Origin: Viscum album
Lineage: Eukaryota > Streptophyta > Magnoliopsida > Santalales > Viscaceae
Length of the DNA stretch: 64,000 nt
Reading direction: 5' to 3'
Assembly: GCA_963277665.1 (NCBI GenBank)
Contig: OY728122.1
Coordinates: 1,548,654,868-1,548,718,867, forward strand
In this document: positions 1 through 12,559 of the stretch, one piece after another
Position numbering within the stretch: position 1 is the first letter of the stretch
Layout of the letters: the number at the start of each line of letters is the position of its first letter
The notes under the pieces: generated by a model
The model's input: the letters and a program-made list of their open reading frames with translations, nothing else
What the model was told of the DNA's origin: nothing
Databases searched by the model: none
Program-made: the position numbers and the translations under genes

Positions 1-929
1 AATATTATTTTCAAAATGAGGTAATGTATAATGCCATATATTCTGATACATTTTTTCAAGTCCTCGGCCATGATATCTAAAAATGATTAGAGCCTTGTCA
101 AAAACCATATATCATATTTGGAAAGGCCTCACCCTATTCCACGACTAGTTTTCTTATTAGACCTACTGATTCATAGAGGAGCTATAGCAGGCTCCACCCA
201 TCACTTATTAATTCAAATACATTCCTCATATGAAAAGGTTGAAACATAACATAAACATTCATATTAAAACTAGCATATGAAATGTCAATAAATTAACCAT
301 AAAACATGAATGGTATAAAATAACACATCTATAGTCAAACATATTAGTACACATTCAATACAATATGGTAGATTTTATTATAACAAATCAACTTTCAAAC
401 AAGTGAAAAATCCATCAATGGATGTTGACATAGTTCAAATCAAACTACTTCTGAGATGTATCTATTTCTATTTTGAAATAATTTAAAAGTAACATAATTA
501 TAGAAGAAAAAAATAATTTTGAAAATATTCTTATAAGATTTTAAGGGAATCTTTAATGATGTTATAATATATGAAAATAGCCACACCCACCGTATAAGTT
601 AAAGAAAAAATTCTCAACATAATTTTGTCAAAATGTTCCAAAAGTATCATGTTTAGAAAACGATGTAAAGATTCATTTATAACCATTTTAAAAAATTAAA
701 ATAAGGGAAAAAATTTCTTTGACCCGTAGTATATTAAACCGTAAAAATGTTTTGAAATACACTTTTATGAAACATGGATGTGGACGATAAAGAGGTCCCA
801 TTAGATACTTACGTAAAAACAACCTTGGATAACAAAGAGATTGTAGTATTAACCCTACCTTGTACATTTCCTTGGTCGAGGGATGTTAAAATACTATATA
901 ATAGTTAATTAATTGTTATTAAATTATAC
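1..929. other. AT-rich stretch, no gene seen
   Basis: No open reading frame of note, no RNA gene and no recognisable retroelement domain. It may be the outer part of the LTR-like repeat that starts near 930, but I could not align it with the partner copy. Confidence 0.4.
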
Positions 930-3110
930 AAGATCCATATACATAATTATGATATCATATATGATATTCTAATAGTTCATTGATAATAATATTTTAGTAT
1001 TATTGTCGTTTTGGGTGTTAACTGATTCGTTTTAATTTAAATTATTTGTTACATGAGTCATGTTTGTCATGGATGGTATGTATATTATTCATATCCATAA
1101 TTATTTCATCTCTTTAAAAATTATTTTTAATCATCAAATGAAATTTAATCTTGAATTGTTACCCTAGGGAATGAATTTCATCGCATTTGTGGAGACCGTA
1201 ATCCGTACGTATGGACGAGCGACAATATAAATCTTTTGATATTAATATAGTATGTAAATATATGATATATCATATATAAAGAATCATTAACTTGTTATAT
1301 TTATTATTTATATCAATTATAAATCATTATTATACCCTTCTAAAAATAATGTACTGAATTACAACTATACCACTAAGTGGAGACTATAAGTCGTACATAC
1401 GCACGTATCATGACTTTTTCATTCATATGATGGATTGAATAATGAATATGGTTGTACCATTTTTATAATAACATCAAAATAAATATAATTTACTGGAGTT
1501 ATTAATTTAGAATGGAAACAACAAAGAAAGAGTAAGTGGAAGAAGATATGAACATGAAAGAGGTGGTGAGATATTTTCCTCTTCTTCAGGTTCTTCCTTT
1601 TGATTAGATCAAAATGGATGCATAGGTTAGATTCCTTATAAACATAAGGCATCTAGGATTATGTTATAAAATTTTATGCAGGGTTTTATCGAGCCAATTT
1701 TCTTTTATGGTGTGAATTAGGGATAAGGGGAAGTGACCTTTTATAAGAGGGGTGAAGGGAACATTAGAAAATGATTGAAATATTATTTTATAATAAAATA
1801 ATTTTAGTTTTATAATGGATAAAAAATGATTTATTTCAAGAATAAAGTGGGGATGGGTCTAAATCCACTCAACAAATAAGTTTTAGACAGGTTTGGGTCA
1901 CTGTATTAACCTTATTATCTCGATTTAACTCTTAGTTAAATAGTTTGACATTACCATGTCTCATCGAATTTTTATATTATATTGTTACGAAACATACTAT
2001 AAACATCAAAGAGAACCCAAAGTGGTTAATTAGTGATACACCAATCATTATATAAGTCTTTTTACTGATCCATTGATTTTTATGATTATTATATCAACCA
2101 ATAATATGTATATTTTTTAAAAAAAACTCATTTTTGTTAATTTTGACATTATTTAATAATTGATTTTTGTTAAAGTCCTAACAAATTTATTACTTCGAAA
2201 AAAATTCATATGGTCAATCTCAAAATTTCATATTAACCTTTAAAATTATTGCAATTTATAAAAAATATTAAATTACATTTATTGTAATATTTATTATATC
2301 AATTATATTAATATTTCATTATTATGGTAATTAATGCGTCATCAGTGTGTCATAAATAAATGGAATTATTTAATGACTAAAAATTATAAATAAAATCTCA
2401 TTATTTAGTTAATATTTTTATATTTGTAATGAATATTTATTGTCGAATTTATCTTATGTATATCGCAATATTATATATCATTTAGTTACTAATATTTGAA
2501 TTGAACACTTTTAACTCTTCTTTGTATTAAATAATAATAAATGACCTAATCTAATACAAGTGGACCGAAAGGAAAATATTTTATTACTAAGGTTGTTTTT
2601 TGTCGAATTACACTTATCCAATTGAATAATGACATGTGTTAGGGTAGGAATAATATCATTTTTACCATTAATTACCCAATTTACTTTTAACCGTAGTAAA
2701 TAAAAGTAAACAGTTACTATTCATCAAAAATATTTTTTTTCTTATTAAACCACATTTTTTTACTAATATCAAATCTTTCTCTCAGATTTTAGAAATTCCA
2801 CTCATAGGAGTGGTTAAATTATATTTTATGTGAATTTGAAAATTCCCCTAGGAGGTGGGTAAAAGACGGTGAACAGTTCAATACAATTTTATATATATAA
2901 TATTATTACAAAATGACCCCAAATAATTACATTGAACATAAATAAATATATATATTATCTATATTGACTTAAAATAAATTTTAATAAAATAATTAATTTT
3001 TTAATAAATTTGATTTTAAACAAAAACGCAATGTTTTTCACTATTCGTCAAAAATTGAATGTTTTTAGAAAATTACCAAAATTTCACCATAGGTTTATTT
3101 TGATATTCTG
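930..3110. repeat. LTR-like repeat, copy A1
   Basis: This stretch aligns by eye, with large indels, to 4900-6590. Anchors shared by both copies are GATATCATATATGAT (951 and 4921), a TTTGTGG(A/G)G...CGTAC block (1186 and 5162), a TGGTGTGAAT block followed by a TATA-like stretch (1708 and 5898), and TTTTTCACTATTC (about 3034 and 6508). The last resembles the CACTATTC motifs common in plant gypsy LTRs. Within A1 the GTGGAGAC...CGTAC block occurs twice, near 1189 and 1378. It is probably an old LTR or solo LTR. Orientation and exact ends are unresolved. Confidence 0.4.
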
Positions 3111-4899
3111 AATTCAAAAATGAAGTCCATTTTGAAAAATAAATTTTATAAAATTTCAACAAGTGTGTATTACTATTCATAATGGCTAGTTTGATTGGTT
3201 GCGGTGTGGTATAATCTCAAAGTTGCGTACAAAGCAAGCTATTGCATTATTCAAAAGGAAACATACCTTGGATGCTTGGTGTGTTACCACACAGTTATTT
3301 TAAAATCATTCATAATGATTTTTATTGAAAATGTGAATTATAATATGCATATCAACCCAAAGTGTCAAACTGAGAGCATAGAAAGGCTAGTTTTCATGTT
3401 CCAGGTTACGCTATGTTAATCCCAACACTAATTTTATGAGTTATTTCCCCTATTTACATCTGGTCAAAACAAAATCAACATGCAGTATATAGAATGTATT
3501 GTATTCCTTGGTAAACATACACAATATCTTCCATAAAAATACTGTAGTATTTTTTATGTCATTTTTGTCAAATTATACCTTTGGGGTATGTTACCTAATT
3601 TATGTTTTCTAAATTTATTTTTCATGGATGCTACTAAAATTCATTTGATATGAAATATAATGACACAACACCGAAACTCCCAGAGTAGGTAAATTATATA
3701 ATTAAATTAGCATAGATAGATGATTAATATGATTAGTGACTGTACGAGTTAGTTATTATTAAAAACTATAATACATACATGATACCCATATAACATTGAG
3801 AAAAATAAAAAAAAACTTGATACATTATGAAATGAAATGAACATCTTCCATGAAATATTACTAAATATTTTTCTTCAAAACCTAAGGAAAGGAAAATAAA
3901 CAAATTCAAGCTCAAATGATCTTAATGGGACTGTAATGTTGGAGGAATAACGAATTTATGAGTTTAGGTTAACATGTAAAGTTATAAAATAGACAACACA
4001 TTTCAATTAAATAACTATTTAAGGCATAGTCAACATGCTAAGGTGAGAAACTGAAACACAATCCATTCAATCAATAAACTGAGAATGAAATCCATCCATA
4101 AATATATAAATACTGTAATATCATGGATAATAATAAAAAATTAGTAGAAAATTATAAATTATTGGAATTTAGGTTTCTTTAGAACACGATAAATTTTCTA
4201 TCAAGAAAAGACATTTTAAACAATTATGATTTCCTAAATAGATTCCTCTCACGAGACTACTGATTCATTGAGGGTATTTCATTGAATAATTCAAATCCCA
4301 CAGGGAATCCATTTACAATTTACAAAGCGATTTATTTAATTTCCTAATAATCCCTCATATATTGAATAATCAATTTAAATCCAAATCAATATTCCTTATC
4401 AAAAATGTATTCATATTGAATAGAAGATACATATTTAACAAAAATTCCCTAGTTAATCAAATAAATGTCATAGTTAACATCATATATAAATATATTATAT
4501 TTTTTTAGGAATTTATATTATCCATATCTCTATAATGTTGATATTTATGGAATTAACTAATAAAAATTATTACAATAATGTGATTATCTCATAATAAATT
4601 TTACAATCATTAAAGTATGCTATATTTTAATTGTAGCTTTTAACCCTTGGGAATTTTCAAGTTAAACCCTTTGGGTCAAATAATAAAACAAAAACATAAT
4701 CTACAACAATTTTGGAGTTAATAGAGATAATAAATAACTAAGGGGAAATATACACAACATAATAAATTTAATTGTTATATTGTAAATAATCAGTCAAAAT
4801 TGATTGAAAATTTAGAAAAAACCCTTTCAATGTGTTTCATTTTTGTGAACAATCATTAAAATTATCTATAATAGTTTTAATAATGTTAATAATTCTTTA
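3111..4899. other. Spacer between two LTR-like copies, no gene seen
   Basis: The only ORF (3195-3419, plus) matches no family I know and lies in repeat-like sequence. No gag or pol motif was found, so this does not look like the full internal region of a retrotransposon. Confidence 0.35.
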
Positions 4900-6590
4900 C
4901 AAAACCATAATAATAGTTATGATATCATATATGATCCACTTATAATATCTTGTTACCCATTTTTCATAATCATTCATTATTTTCACTATTTCAGGTGTTA
5001 ATTTCATAGTTTCCCAAGTATGGGTTGACTTGTTACTTATTATTCCTATCATGGATTCATAATCTCTAAATTTTAAATCAAGTTGTAAATATAATATATA
5101 TTATTTTATTATGTATTTATATTAATAAACAATATTTTTATATTATAAATGTAATGTAATGTTTGTGGGGATGGTAGGCAATACGTACAGATGAACACAA
5201 CATTCATTTCATTGTCATATTAAAATAACGAAAAGTTAAATATATATATATATACTTATACTATAATTATAGTATAATATTTATTTCATATATATATAAT
5301 ATTTTTATTGAATCCATGCCTTATAAAATCTATATATAACGTGAAGGAATCATTTCACTTTTAGTAGGTGGTAGTCTACAATTCCACAAATGATGTTATC
5401 GAATTCATAAAAAATAGACTGCATAGATTGATATGTCAAAAATGTATTTTTGAATCATATTTAAATTATAAATATCATATATATCATGTATAAATAATAT
5501 TTCCATCATAATTCCCACCAAAGAGATGTGTTAAAGGAAAAAATGAACGAAATCAATTTCTAAGCCAGTAGTTCATCTTGCCATTAGTATTGTAAAATCA
5601 TTTATATTTACATGGAAGTGTATGTAATTGTATGATAGACACATAGTATAAAACATATTAGTATATTTTGTATATTATTGTTTTATTTTAATAATGTATC
5701 AAAAATATTTGATGGGGTGGAGAATGGAATTAAAACAAAAGATCATAAAGATGTTACCTATTCTTTGTGTATCACCTTTTACATTGCACAAAAAGGCTTC
5801 CTTGGATGGATTTATTCACAAAGAAAGGATTAAATAATACGTTTAGTGATTTTTGGAATTTATTTTATTTGAATTTGGTCAATATAAAGGTATTTAGTGG
5901 TGTGAATAAGTTTGATGGGTGAGTACCTTTTTATATAGGTGGAGTAGTGGGATTCAATGAAATTTTAGAATTGGGAATTCCACCTATGTTTTTCTAGTGT
6001 TTACTGGGACCAATATTTGAATTCATTCTATAAAAGGTACAAGAAGATTGAAATATGAACATCTAATGTATGATGGAGAAGTTTATTTTACGTTTTGGCT
6101 CATAAGATTAAGGTTTGGTGCTTCGTTAAGCTAATTTTTCTCATAATCATTAAAATTAATTTTATTCACTCTCACTTCTATTTCAGATCAAAAAATAATA
6201 TTAAAAATTAAAAATTATAAAATATACAGATTTTGAATATAGAATACATTTTTTCAAATCCAAATTAAAAAACATATAGAAATTAATTTAAAAATGACCC
6301 CATAGATGGCATGAAAAAGTGGGATTTTAATGTGAAAACATCCAGATGTTTACTAACATTTTATAACCAATTTCATAGTGAAATTGATACTAATTAAAAA
6401 AATTAGATTAATTGATAAATAATTTATATAATTATAATTTAAAACTAATATAAAATTTAATTTAATACTCTAAATTAATTTAATCCATCACATTAGAAAT
6501 AAAATTCTCTATTTTTCACTATTCATCAGGAAACGAATCTTCATTGAAAATTATAAAAAATTCACCCTACACAAATTTTGATGACTTTTT
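4900..6590. repeat. LTR-like repeat, copy A2
   Basis: Partner of the repeat at 930-3110 by shared anchors in the same order and orientation. The offset is about 3.97 kb at the left anchors, 4.19 kb in the middle and 3.47 kb at the right, so several large indels separate the copies. It includes a TATA-like stretch at about 5931 (TTATATAGG) downstream of the TGGTGTGAAT block, which would suit a plus-strand promoter. It is probably an old LTR. Confidence 0.4.
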
Positions 6591-6776
6591 AAAAAAAATT
6601 AATTCTATAATGTTATATTAAATTTATTATATTGTAGAATATTTTATTTTAAATTGGGTTTTCTTAAAAATGGTGTAAAAGTTTCTTAATAAAATATTGT
6701 GTTCTATGCATAAAATTGTGTAATTCAATATCCTATGCCTATAAAATATATTGGATGAATATAAATATTATTTTAT

Positions 6777-6792
6777 TATATATATATATATA
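6777..6792. repeat. (TA)n microsatellite
   Basis: A short run of uninterrupted TA dinucleotides. Similar short TA runs occur near 5240, 13580, 17045, 56187 and 62265. Confidence 0.8.
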
Positions 6793-7049
6793 CGACATAA
6801 TGATTTAATAGTTAAATTTATTAAGAGTTTTATAATTTAATAGGTTGTGGAAAACATAACGAAATAGTTTTTTTCTTTAGACCTGGAGTTGCACCTATTG
6901 CAAACAATCTCAATATTGAATTTTTTGAAGCCAATAAACAAAATTAAATTTATTCCAAAATAAAAAAATTTATGGACATGGTTTTCTATATAATATTCGA
7001 ATAAAACCTTAGTAGAACTACATACTAATCATCAATTTTTTGTTATCAT

Positions 7050-7165
7050 AATAAGTTATATTTCAGACTAAACTAGGTGACCAGAGACATTCTTTAAGGG
7101 TGACATGCTTCAGTGGTGGTTTTTCTACACGACATAAAACCACCAATATCTATATCTAAATGACT
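7050..7165 (-). pseudogene. Copia RNase H fragment (third element)
   Basis: The minus-strand reading gives DIDIGGFMSCRKTTTEACH, then stop-broken sequence with SLVT and FSLK. It follows the copia RNase H pattern of an acidic D-A-D-F stretch, then RKSTSG, then L-G-N-S-L-V-S-W. The second D is kept, the Ala is Ile, and there are in-frame stops. Downstream RNase H motifs (STAEAEY, the HHF stretch) could not be read below 7040, so the domain is either truncated or too decayed to recognise. It lies about 0.6 kb downstream, in element orientation, of the reverse transcriptase fragment. Confidence 0.6.
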
Positions 7166-7689
7166 AACGAATTCAAAAATATTATTTTAGAAAAAAATAT
7201 TCATATTTTTGATATATTAGTTAGATTTTTAAAAACTCTTTTAACATTAACTAAGTGTAATTATTTTGGATTTTCTTAAAAATGAGCATACAAGGACACA
7301 CTAAAAATTTAATCATTTGGATAGTAGTAGATTATAATAAGCTTCCAATTATACCTCTATATGTATTTTAATCAACTGGTTTTTTAGTTTCATCATGATA
7401 TAACATACAATCAATACTGATGGGATTATCACCACCCATAATTCTATCCATACCAAAATATTTACATTTATTAATTTAAAACAATTCATTTTTTATTTGA
7501 AAAAATATAAAAACCATGGTAGAATTTATTTTCACCCATTATAATTATTCAAAATTAAAATTTCATCATTTTTGAAAACTCAACACTCAATTAATTTCTT
7601 TAAGATCCAAAAATATTATCATTAATATAAAATTTTAATTCAAAACCATATTTTTAAATTTTTTTAATAAACTAATTATTCAGAGCTAT

Positions 7690-8150
7690 TACTATTTATG
7701 TACTTTTGAAATTATAAATGAGTTGATACTATAATTCCTAGATCTAGTGTATTTTTTAAACCTCTTAAATATTTTCATTATTTATAAAAAATATTTAGAA
7801 TTTGAGGGAATTGAAATCTAGGGGTTTTTTAAAAACATCATAAATAATTTAACCTTTTATGAATGTACTCATGGAATCAATTTGATATATTATTAAATCC
7901 AAATGACTTTCATAGGAAATAAACATTCTTATGGTTTCAATAATATCTAGAAGATAATTTTTATCATCACACTCATTACTAATTTCTAAACTATAATCTT
8001 GGGAAACCAATGTAGCATTGTTTTTAATTTTTTTCTTACCTCAATTGCCATGATTCTCAACAACCATTTAGTACCAATAGTTAAGTGTTTCTTGGGCCTC
8101 TCAAATAGTTCACAGAATCTATTTTTTCAATTTGATTAAACTTTTATTTT
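7690..8150 (-). pseudogene. Copia reverse transcriptase remnant (third element)
   Basis: Minus strand. The N-terminal part reads ELFERPKKHLTIGTKW, matching the W-E-L-V...IGTKWV(F/Y)R entry of copia reverse transcriptase. Further on, YQIDSMSTFIKG matches the YQMDVKSAFLNG catalytic block, and the first catalytic Asp is kept (complement of 7876-7878). KKPLDF corresponds to the following QPPGFE stretch. The YVDD box was not found. Several frameshifts and stops are present. It follows the integrase remnant in normal pol order. Confidence 0.65.
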
Positions 8151-8499
8151 AATTAAATTACCTATAATACATCATATGTTATTTCTATGATTTTTTTATG
8201 TTCGTTTATTTGATACGAAATATTTTTTAATGTGGGTTCTAATATAAGTTTATGTATGAGTTCATTTATAAAAATATCCTACAAATTCATTAATTGGACA
8301 ATAACTATGAGTATTAATATCTTATGAAGATATGTATTTGGAAATTCATTATCTACTATAGGTTTGGGATCAGGTTGTACACTTAAACGTGATGAGTAAT
8401 TTATATATGTTGTTATAGGATTATCTTTATTTTTAACACATATGGTCGTATTTTTAAATGGAATCCTCTAGATTCCTTATAATTGTCCTATGATATTTT

Positions 8500-8695
8500 G
8501 TATATGTTTCATCAAACATTACATGTAAAAACTCTTCCAAAATCCCATTACTTTTATCAAACACCCCATATGATTCACGGGTCATAGAATATCCAAGTAA
8601 ATTTCAATCTTCACTTTAGGATTAAAACATGTCTAAATTAACATTTATTTTTGGAATAAATACATAACAACCAAAATATAAGGTTATTAAATATT
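8500..8695 (-). pseudogene. Copia integrase C-terminal region (third element)
   Basis: The minus-strand translation gives YFGCYVFIPK, LLGYSMTRESYGVFD and LEEFLHVMFDET. These match the copia segment that runs FGCxxFI...GxFLGYS...YRVFN...ExxHVxFDE at the integrase-reverse transcriptase junction. Stops interrupt the middle. It is closely comparable to the same segment at 38212-38400 (plus) and 50560-50773 (minus) in the two other copia elements. Confidence 0.7.
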
Positions 8696-8789
8696 GAATT
8701 CCTTCCATTTAATAATTAAAAAGAACTATTATTTAAAATAGGTGAAATTTAATATATATAAATTTTATAAAAATATATATTCATCGATT

Positions 8790-9312
8790 ATTACCAAAAA
8801 TAAATTTGGGAAACATTCTATTTGATCATGGTTGAGGAAATTTCATAAAGGGTTCTATTTTTCTCCCTATAACACCATTTTTCTATATGGTATTATGAGT
8901 ATAAAAGTAATAATTATAGAAATGATTCCACGTAATGATTTAAACACTTGATCTGTAATCTCACCAACATGATCAATTGTAATCTTCTAAAAAATATTGC
9001 CATGGAGATTCACAAAAAAATTTAAAATATCTAGAAATATAATAAAGAGCATAACATTTTTTAAAAAAGGAAAAATAGTTTTGTATAATTTTTCAGTATA
9101 ATATATTTATTTTTATTTACTTATTAACATATATGTCAAGAGGGTTTAAGAAAATCAATGTAGATTAACTCTAAAGGTTGATAAGTTTTATCTTCATTCA
9201 TTGGTTTTACAGAGATTTTATTTGGATTTAAATTTTGATAACAATTGCATACTTTGTCTATTGGAAATTATAGTTTTGGTAGATCATAAACTAAACCAAC
9301 CATTGTTAGCAT
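8790..9312 (-). pseudogene. Copia pre-integrase and integrase core (third element)
   Basis: Minus strand. The upstream part reads DKVCNCYQ...KPMNEDKTYQPLELIYIDFLKP. This matches the zinc-finger second half (C-x2-C, here C-N-C-Y with the second Cys replaced) and the LELLHxDLFGP block, and keeps the first catalytic Asp. Near 8793-8890 it reads YRKNGVIGRKNRTLYE, matching the PQQNGVxERKNRTLxE block. There the catalytic Glu has become Gly (VIGRKN instead of V-E-R-K-N). The stretch between, which should carry the second Asp, is unreadable. The protein is certainly dead. Confidence 0.7.
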
Positions 9313-12300
9313 TCAATTTGAGTGAATATTTAATTAGACTTGTGTCTTATTAAAAATGCAATTTGATTTTCAAATTTAATTTAAATATTAATCATTATAG
9401 GAAAATAAGTAATTTAAATATACATCTTATGAAGTTTCATTTCATATAATTTAAAAACCTAAATAATTAATTTAATCAAAAGAAATTGCATGAATTTTAT
9501 AGAAACATGATATGAAAAACATCATCAAACTGTTATTAATTTACATGCATATTATAGTTTAATCCCTCAAAAAATAAAACCTTATAAATTTAAATAATAC
9601 TATACTTTCTAATTTGATTGAGAGTAATTTTCTTCCCACTGGAATTGTAACCAAATGAGTCATTTCCACCATCAAATCTAATCTGATTTTTGGAGATCAA
9701 GATGTGTCCAATAATATATATGAAGCATCAACTATAAATATATTATAATTCATTAAAATAATGTTTCACAATGGATTCCTAAAAAATCATTTATTTATAA
9801 GTTATTTTTCATACCTATATTTTCATGGGTTCAAATGTTTTAGTGATAAGTGATTTAGGAATATATTATTGTTTATCTTATTTCCTATAATAGGACTTAA
9901 GATATTGAAAAAAAAAGTTATCTATATTATGTATTATTCAATTATTACTACTAAATAAGTTAATTGAATAAAAAATTCTGAAAAAATTATTTTCATAAAT
10001 CCTTCTCTACCGAGGATGATATAAAATTATAGTCGTATAATTATATAATGTTTTTTTTTTCAAAATTATGTTTTATTATTTTCTTTCAATTTTTACATCT
10101 CCCTAAGTATTTTTTGAATTTCTCATTCGAAAATTTTAGATCGATATTTAATTTAATAATTTGGGAATTCTTTTCTTTTTCAAATGTCATATATCTACAT
10201 AGAATTTCGTTTTAATATTCCATTGATCATAATTTTTTCCATTTAAATGAGAAGAAATACGAGTGTATGTTCCTACTTTTCTATTATTATCCATTAAAAA
10301 TTAAATTTATATAAAATAAAAATTCAATGCCTTTAAATAGAACTATAAATTTATTAAATGATACTTTCTAAAAAATGTTAAACTGATTCAAAATGTTGGA
10401 CTTGGTGGAAAACTCAAGATAGGGGTGAATATATTTTACAATTAAATTTCTAGTAAAAACTATTAAGTAACATATATCCCCTAATTAAAAAGAAATATAT
10501 AGCTAACAAAATAATATATTTATATAATTTGACCTTTTAAAAATATTCTCAAAAGAAAGATCATTTCTCCATTGAAATTCTATAGAAAATATTATAATTA
10601 ATGAAACTATAATAATCATATAAAACATAGTATAAAAATCACTAATTTATGATAATGATCATAATTTAGCATTGATAAATAAAATTAAGATAGAAACCGG
10701 TTGTTTAATATAAAAAAAGAAAGATAAAGAGATGTAAATGAGTTACATAAAATTTAAAACAACAGAATTTATTATGTGTTTAATTGATTAGATTATACTT
10801 AATCATCTCCATATAAAATCACCTTCCACATAGATGTTTGTTATAAAATATGCTGATCCACATATTTTATTTGGTTTTAGAAACAAAATCATAAAAACTT
10901 TTATAAAAAAAAAGAACCATTCATAGTTATTCATGAGATATAATTTGTGTAGTCACACATGAAAACTTCTATGTTAGTTAATGGGAACATATTTGAAGAA
11001 ATTATGAGATATTTTAAATAAATCTCTTTTTTAGTACATCATATTGTGTTTTACTAATTTACTGTGTAGTAAAAAACATAACTCAAAAGTTTTATATTCA
11101 TACAAATAGAAAATTTTAGATATTTTTTAATGGGGTGAATCTAAACCTGAATGATATTAGATTCATAGGTGTCTCTAAAGATCATTGGTAGTATCCTCCA
11201 TAATTCATTCAAATCATCTGCAGTGAATAATATTATCATAAATACCTTTCCAATTTTTTTTTCAATCACAATTTTTTGACAATATATTTTTTCACACTAT
11301 TCATGTATTCACCATCTATCTTGGCCCTTTAATCATTATAGATGAGTTGTATCCATTAAATATATAACATTGTATAAGATTCAATTATACATTGAATTGT
11401 TTTTAAAAAAATATAGATCCTCATACAAATTTGAATATAAGGATACCAAATTTGTATTTATTTATTAAAAGGATATATTTATGAAAAATAATTATTAAAA
11501 ACCCATGCTTCTATCCAAAATTAAATTCATAAACTATCTATTGGAAAATTAATTTTGAAATTAATTGTAGAATCCAATGTATCTTCATTAGATACATATG
11601 TCCTAACAAATGCATCTTGAACTAATGATAATATCCACTTATGTTATATCATTTGAGGTACAATCTCTGAGTAGAAAATTATTTGATAGTCAAAATGAAG
11701 TGTTGGTAGTAGTTATATAGAATGCTGGTAGTATAATATAGTAGTATATCATCTTGGATTTATCATAGTTCATTTATATAATTAATGGTAGATTTTTCAA
11801 GATGGTTGCATCAAGTGATGGTTGATACTGGTAGTTGTAGTTCTCGATGGAAAAAACATTCTATAGTAAGGGTTTTAAATGGAAGAAGTAACATGTAACT
11901 ATAGAAGTTCTTAGTAGTATCCCAATTAAATGGTTTCACAACATGATTTAAAATAGTTTAATAGGCCGTAGATCTTTCTAATATGTGGTAGAACAACACT
12001 TATATAAATATTCACATATTTAACCAAAATAAGATTTTCTGTCAGAAAAAATTATAAATATTACAAACATAAAAAAGATTTATGATCATTAATAAAAGGA
12101 AATCCTAGACTTACCACATTTTATCTCTTATTGTACATGTTTTCATATTTATTGATTTATTAAGTTTATTTTTTAACCATTTATCATTTCAACCATGTTC
12201 ATTTCATGGATCCAAAATCACATAAATGTATGGTAATATTTTAATGTCAGTATTTATTTGTTCAAAAGGACCCATAAATTCATGTATCTTTTTTCTATCA

Positions 12301-12559
12301 TTCCAAAATTGATGTCGTTGAATATTTTATTAGGTGGTTAAAATTCCAAGAACTATCCCCCAACAATATAATTTGTAATCGTTAAAAATGACTATGATTA
12401 TTTTCATTTAATTTCATTATTACTATTTCTATATTATAAATTTGAATAATATGAATAATTTTATTTTATTTTTATATCTTATTAATTAATATAATTAATT
12501 TTAATTAAAATTAATTAAATCCATCTGAGAAAAATTAAATATCATCATTCACATAGGTA
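9313..12559. other. Unresolved AT-rich stretch, probable gag side of third copia element
   Basis: Position alone suggests that this holds the decayed protease, gag and 5' LTR of the minus-strand element at 7040-9312. I found no zinc knuckle, DSG motif or primer-binding site that I would defend. No other gene is visible. Confidence 0.3.

Larger units (their letters stand above)
7040..9312 (-). mobile_element. Third Ty1/copia element, pol remnant
   Basis: On the minus strand, copia pol domains occur in the expected order from high to low coordinates: pre-integrase and integrase core, integrase C-terminal region, reverse transcriptase and the start of RNase H. All are broken by stops and frameshifts. 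The wording of the domains resembles the two other copia elements in this window (Maximus/SIRE type). The gag-protease side should lie at 9.3-12 kb, but I could not read it. LTR boundaries were not found. The identification rests on several independent motifs, so I am fairly sure of the superfamily and less sure of the lineage. Confidence 0.7.

Noticed and set aside
3195..3419. Plus-strand ORF of 74 codons
   Set aside because: Lies at the edge of an LTR-like repeat, no homology recognised, composition of chance ORF.
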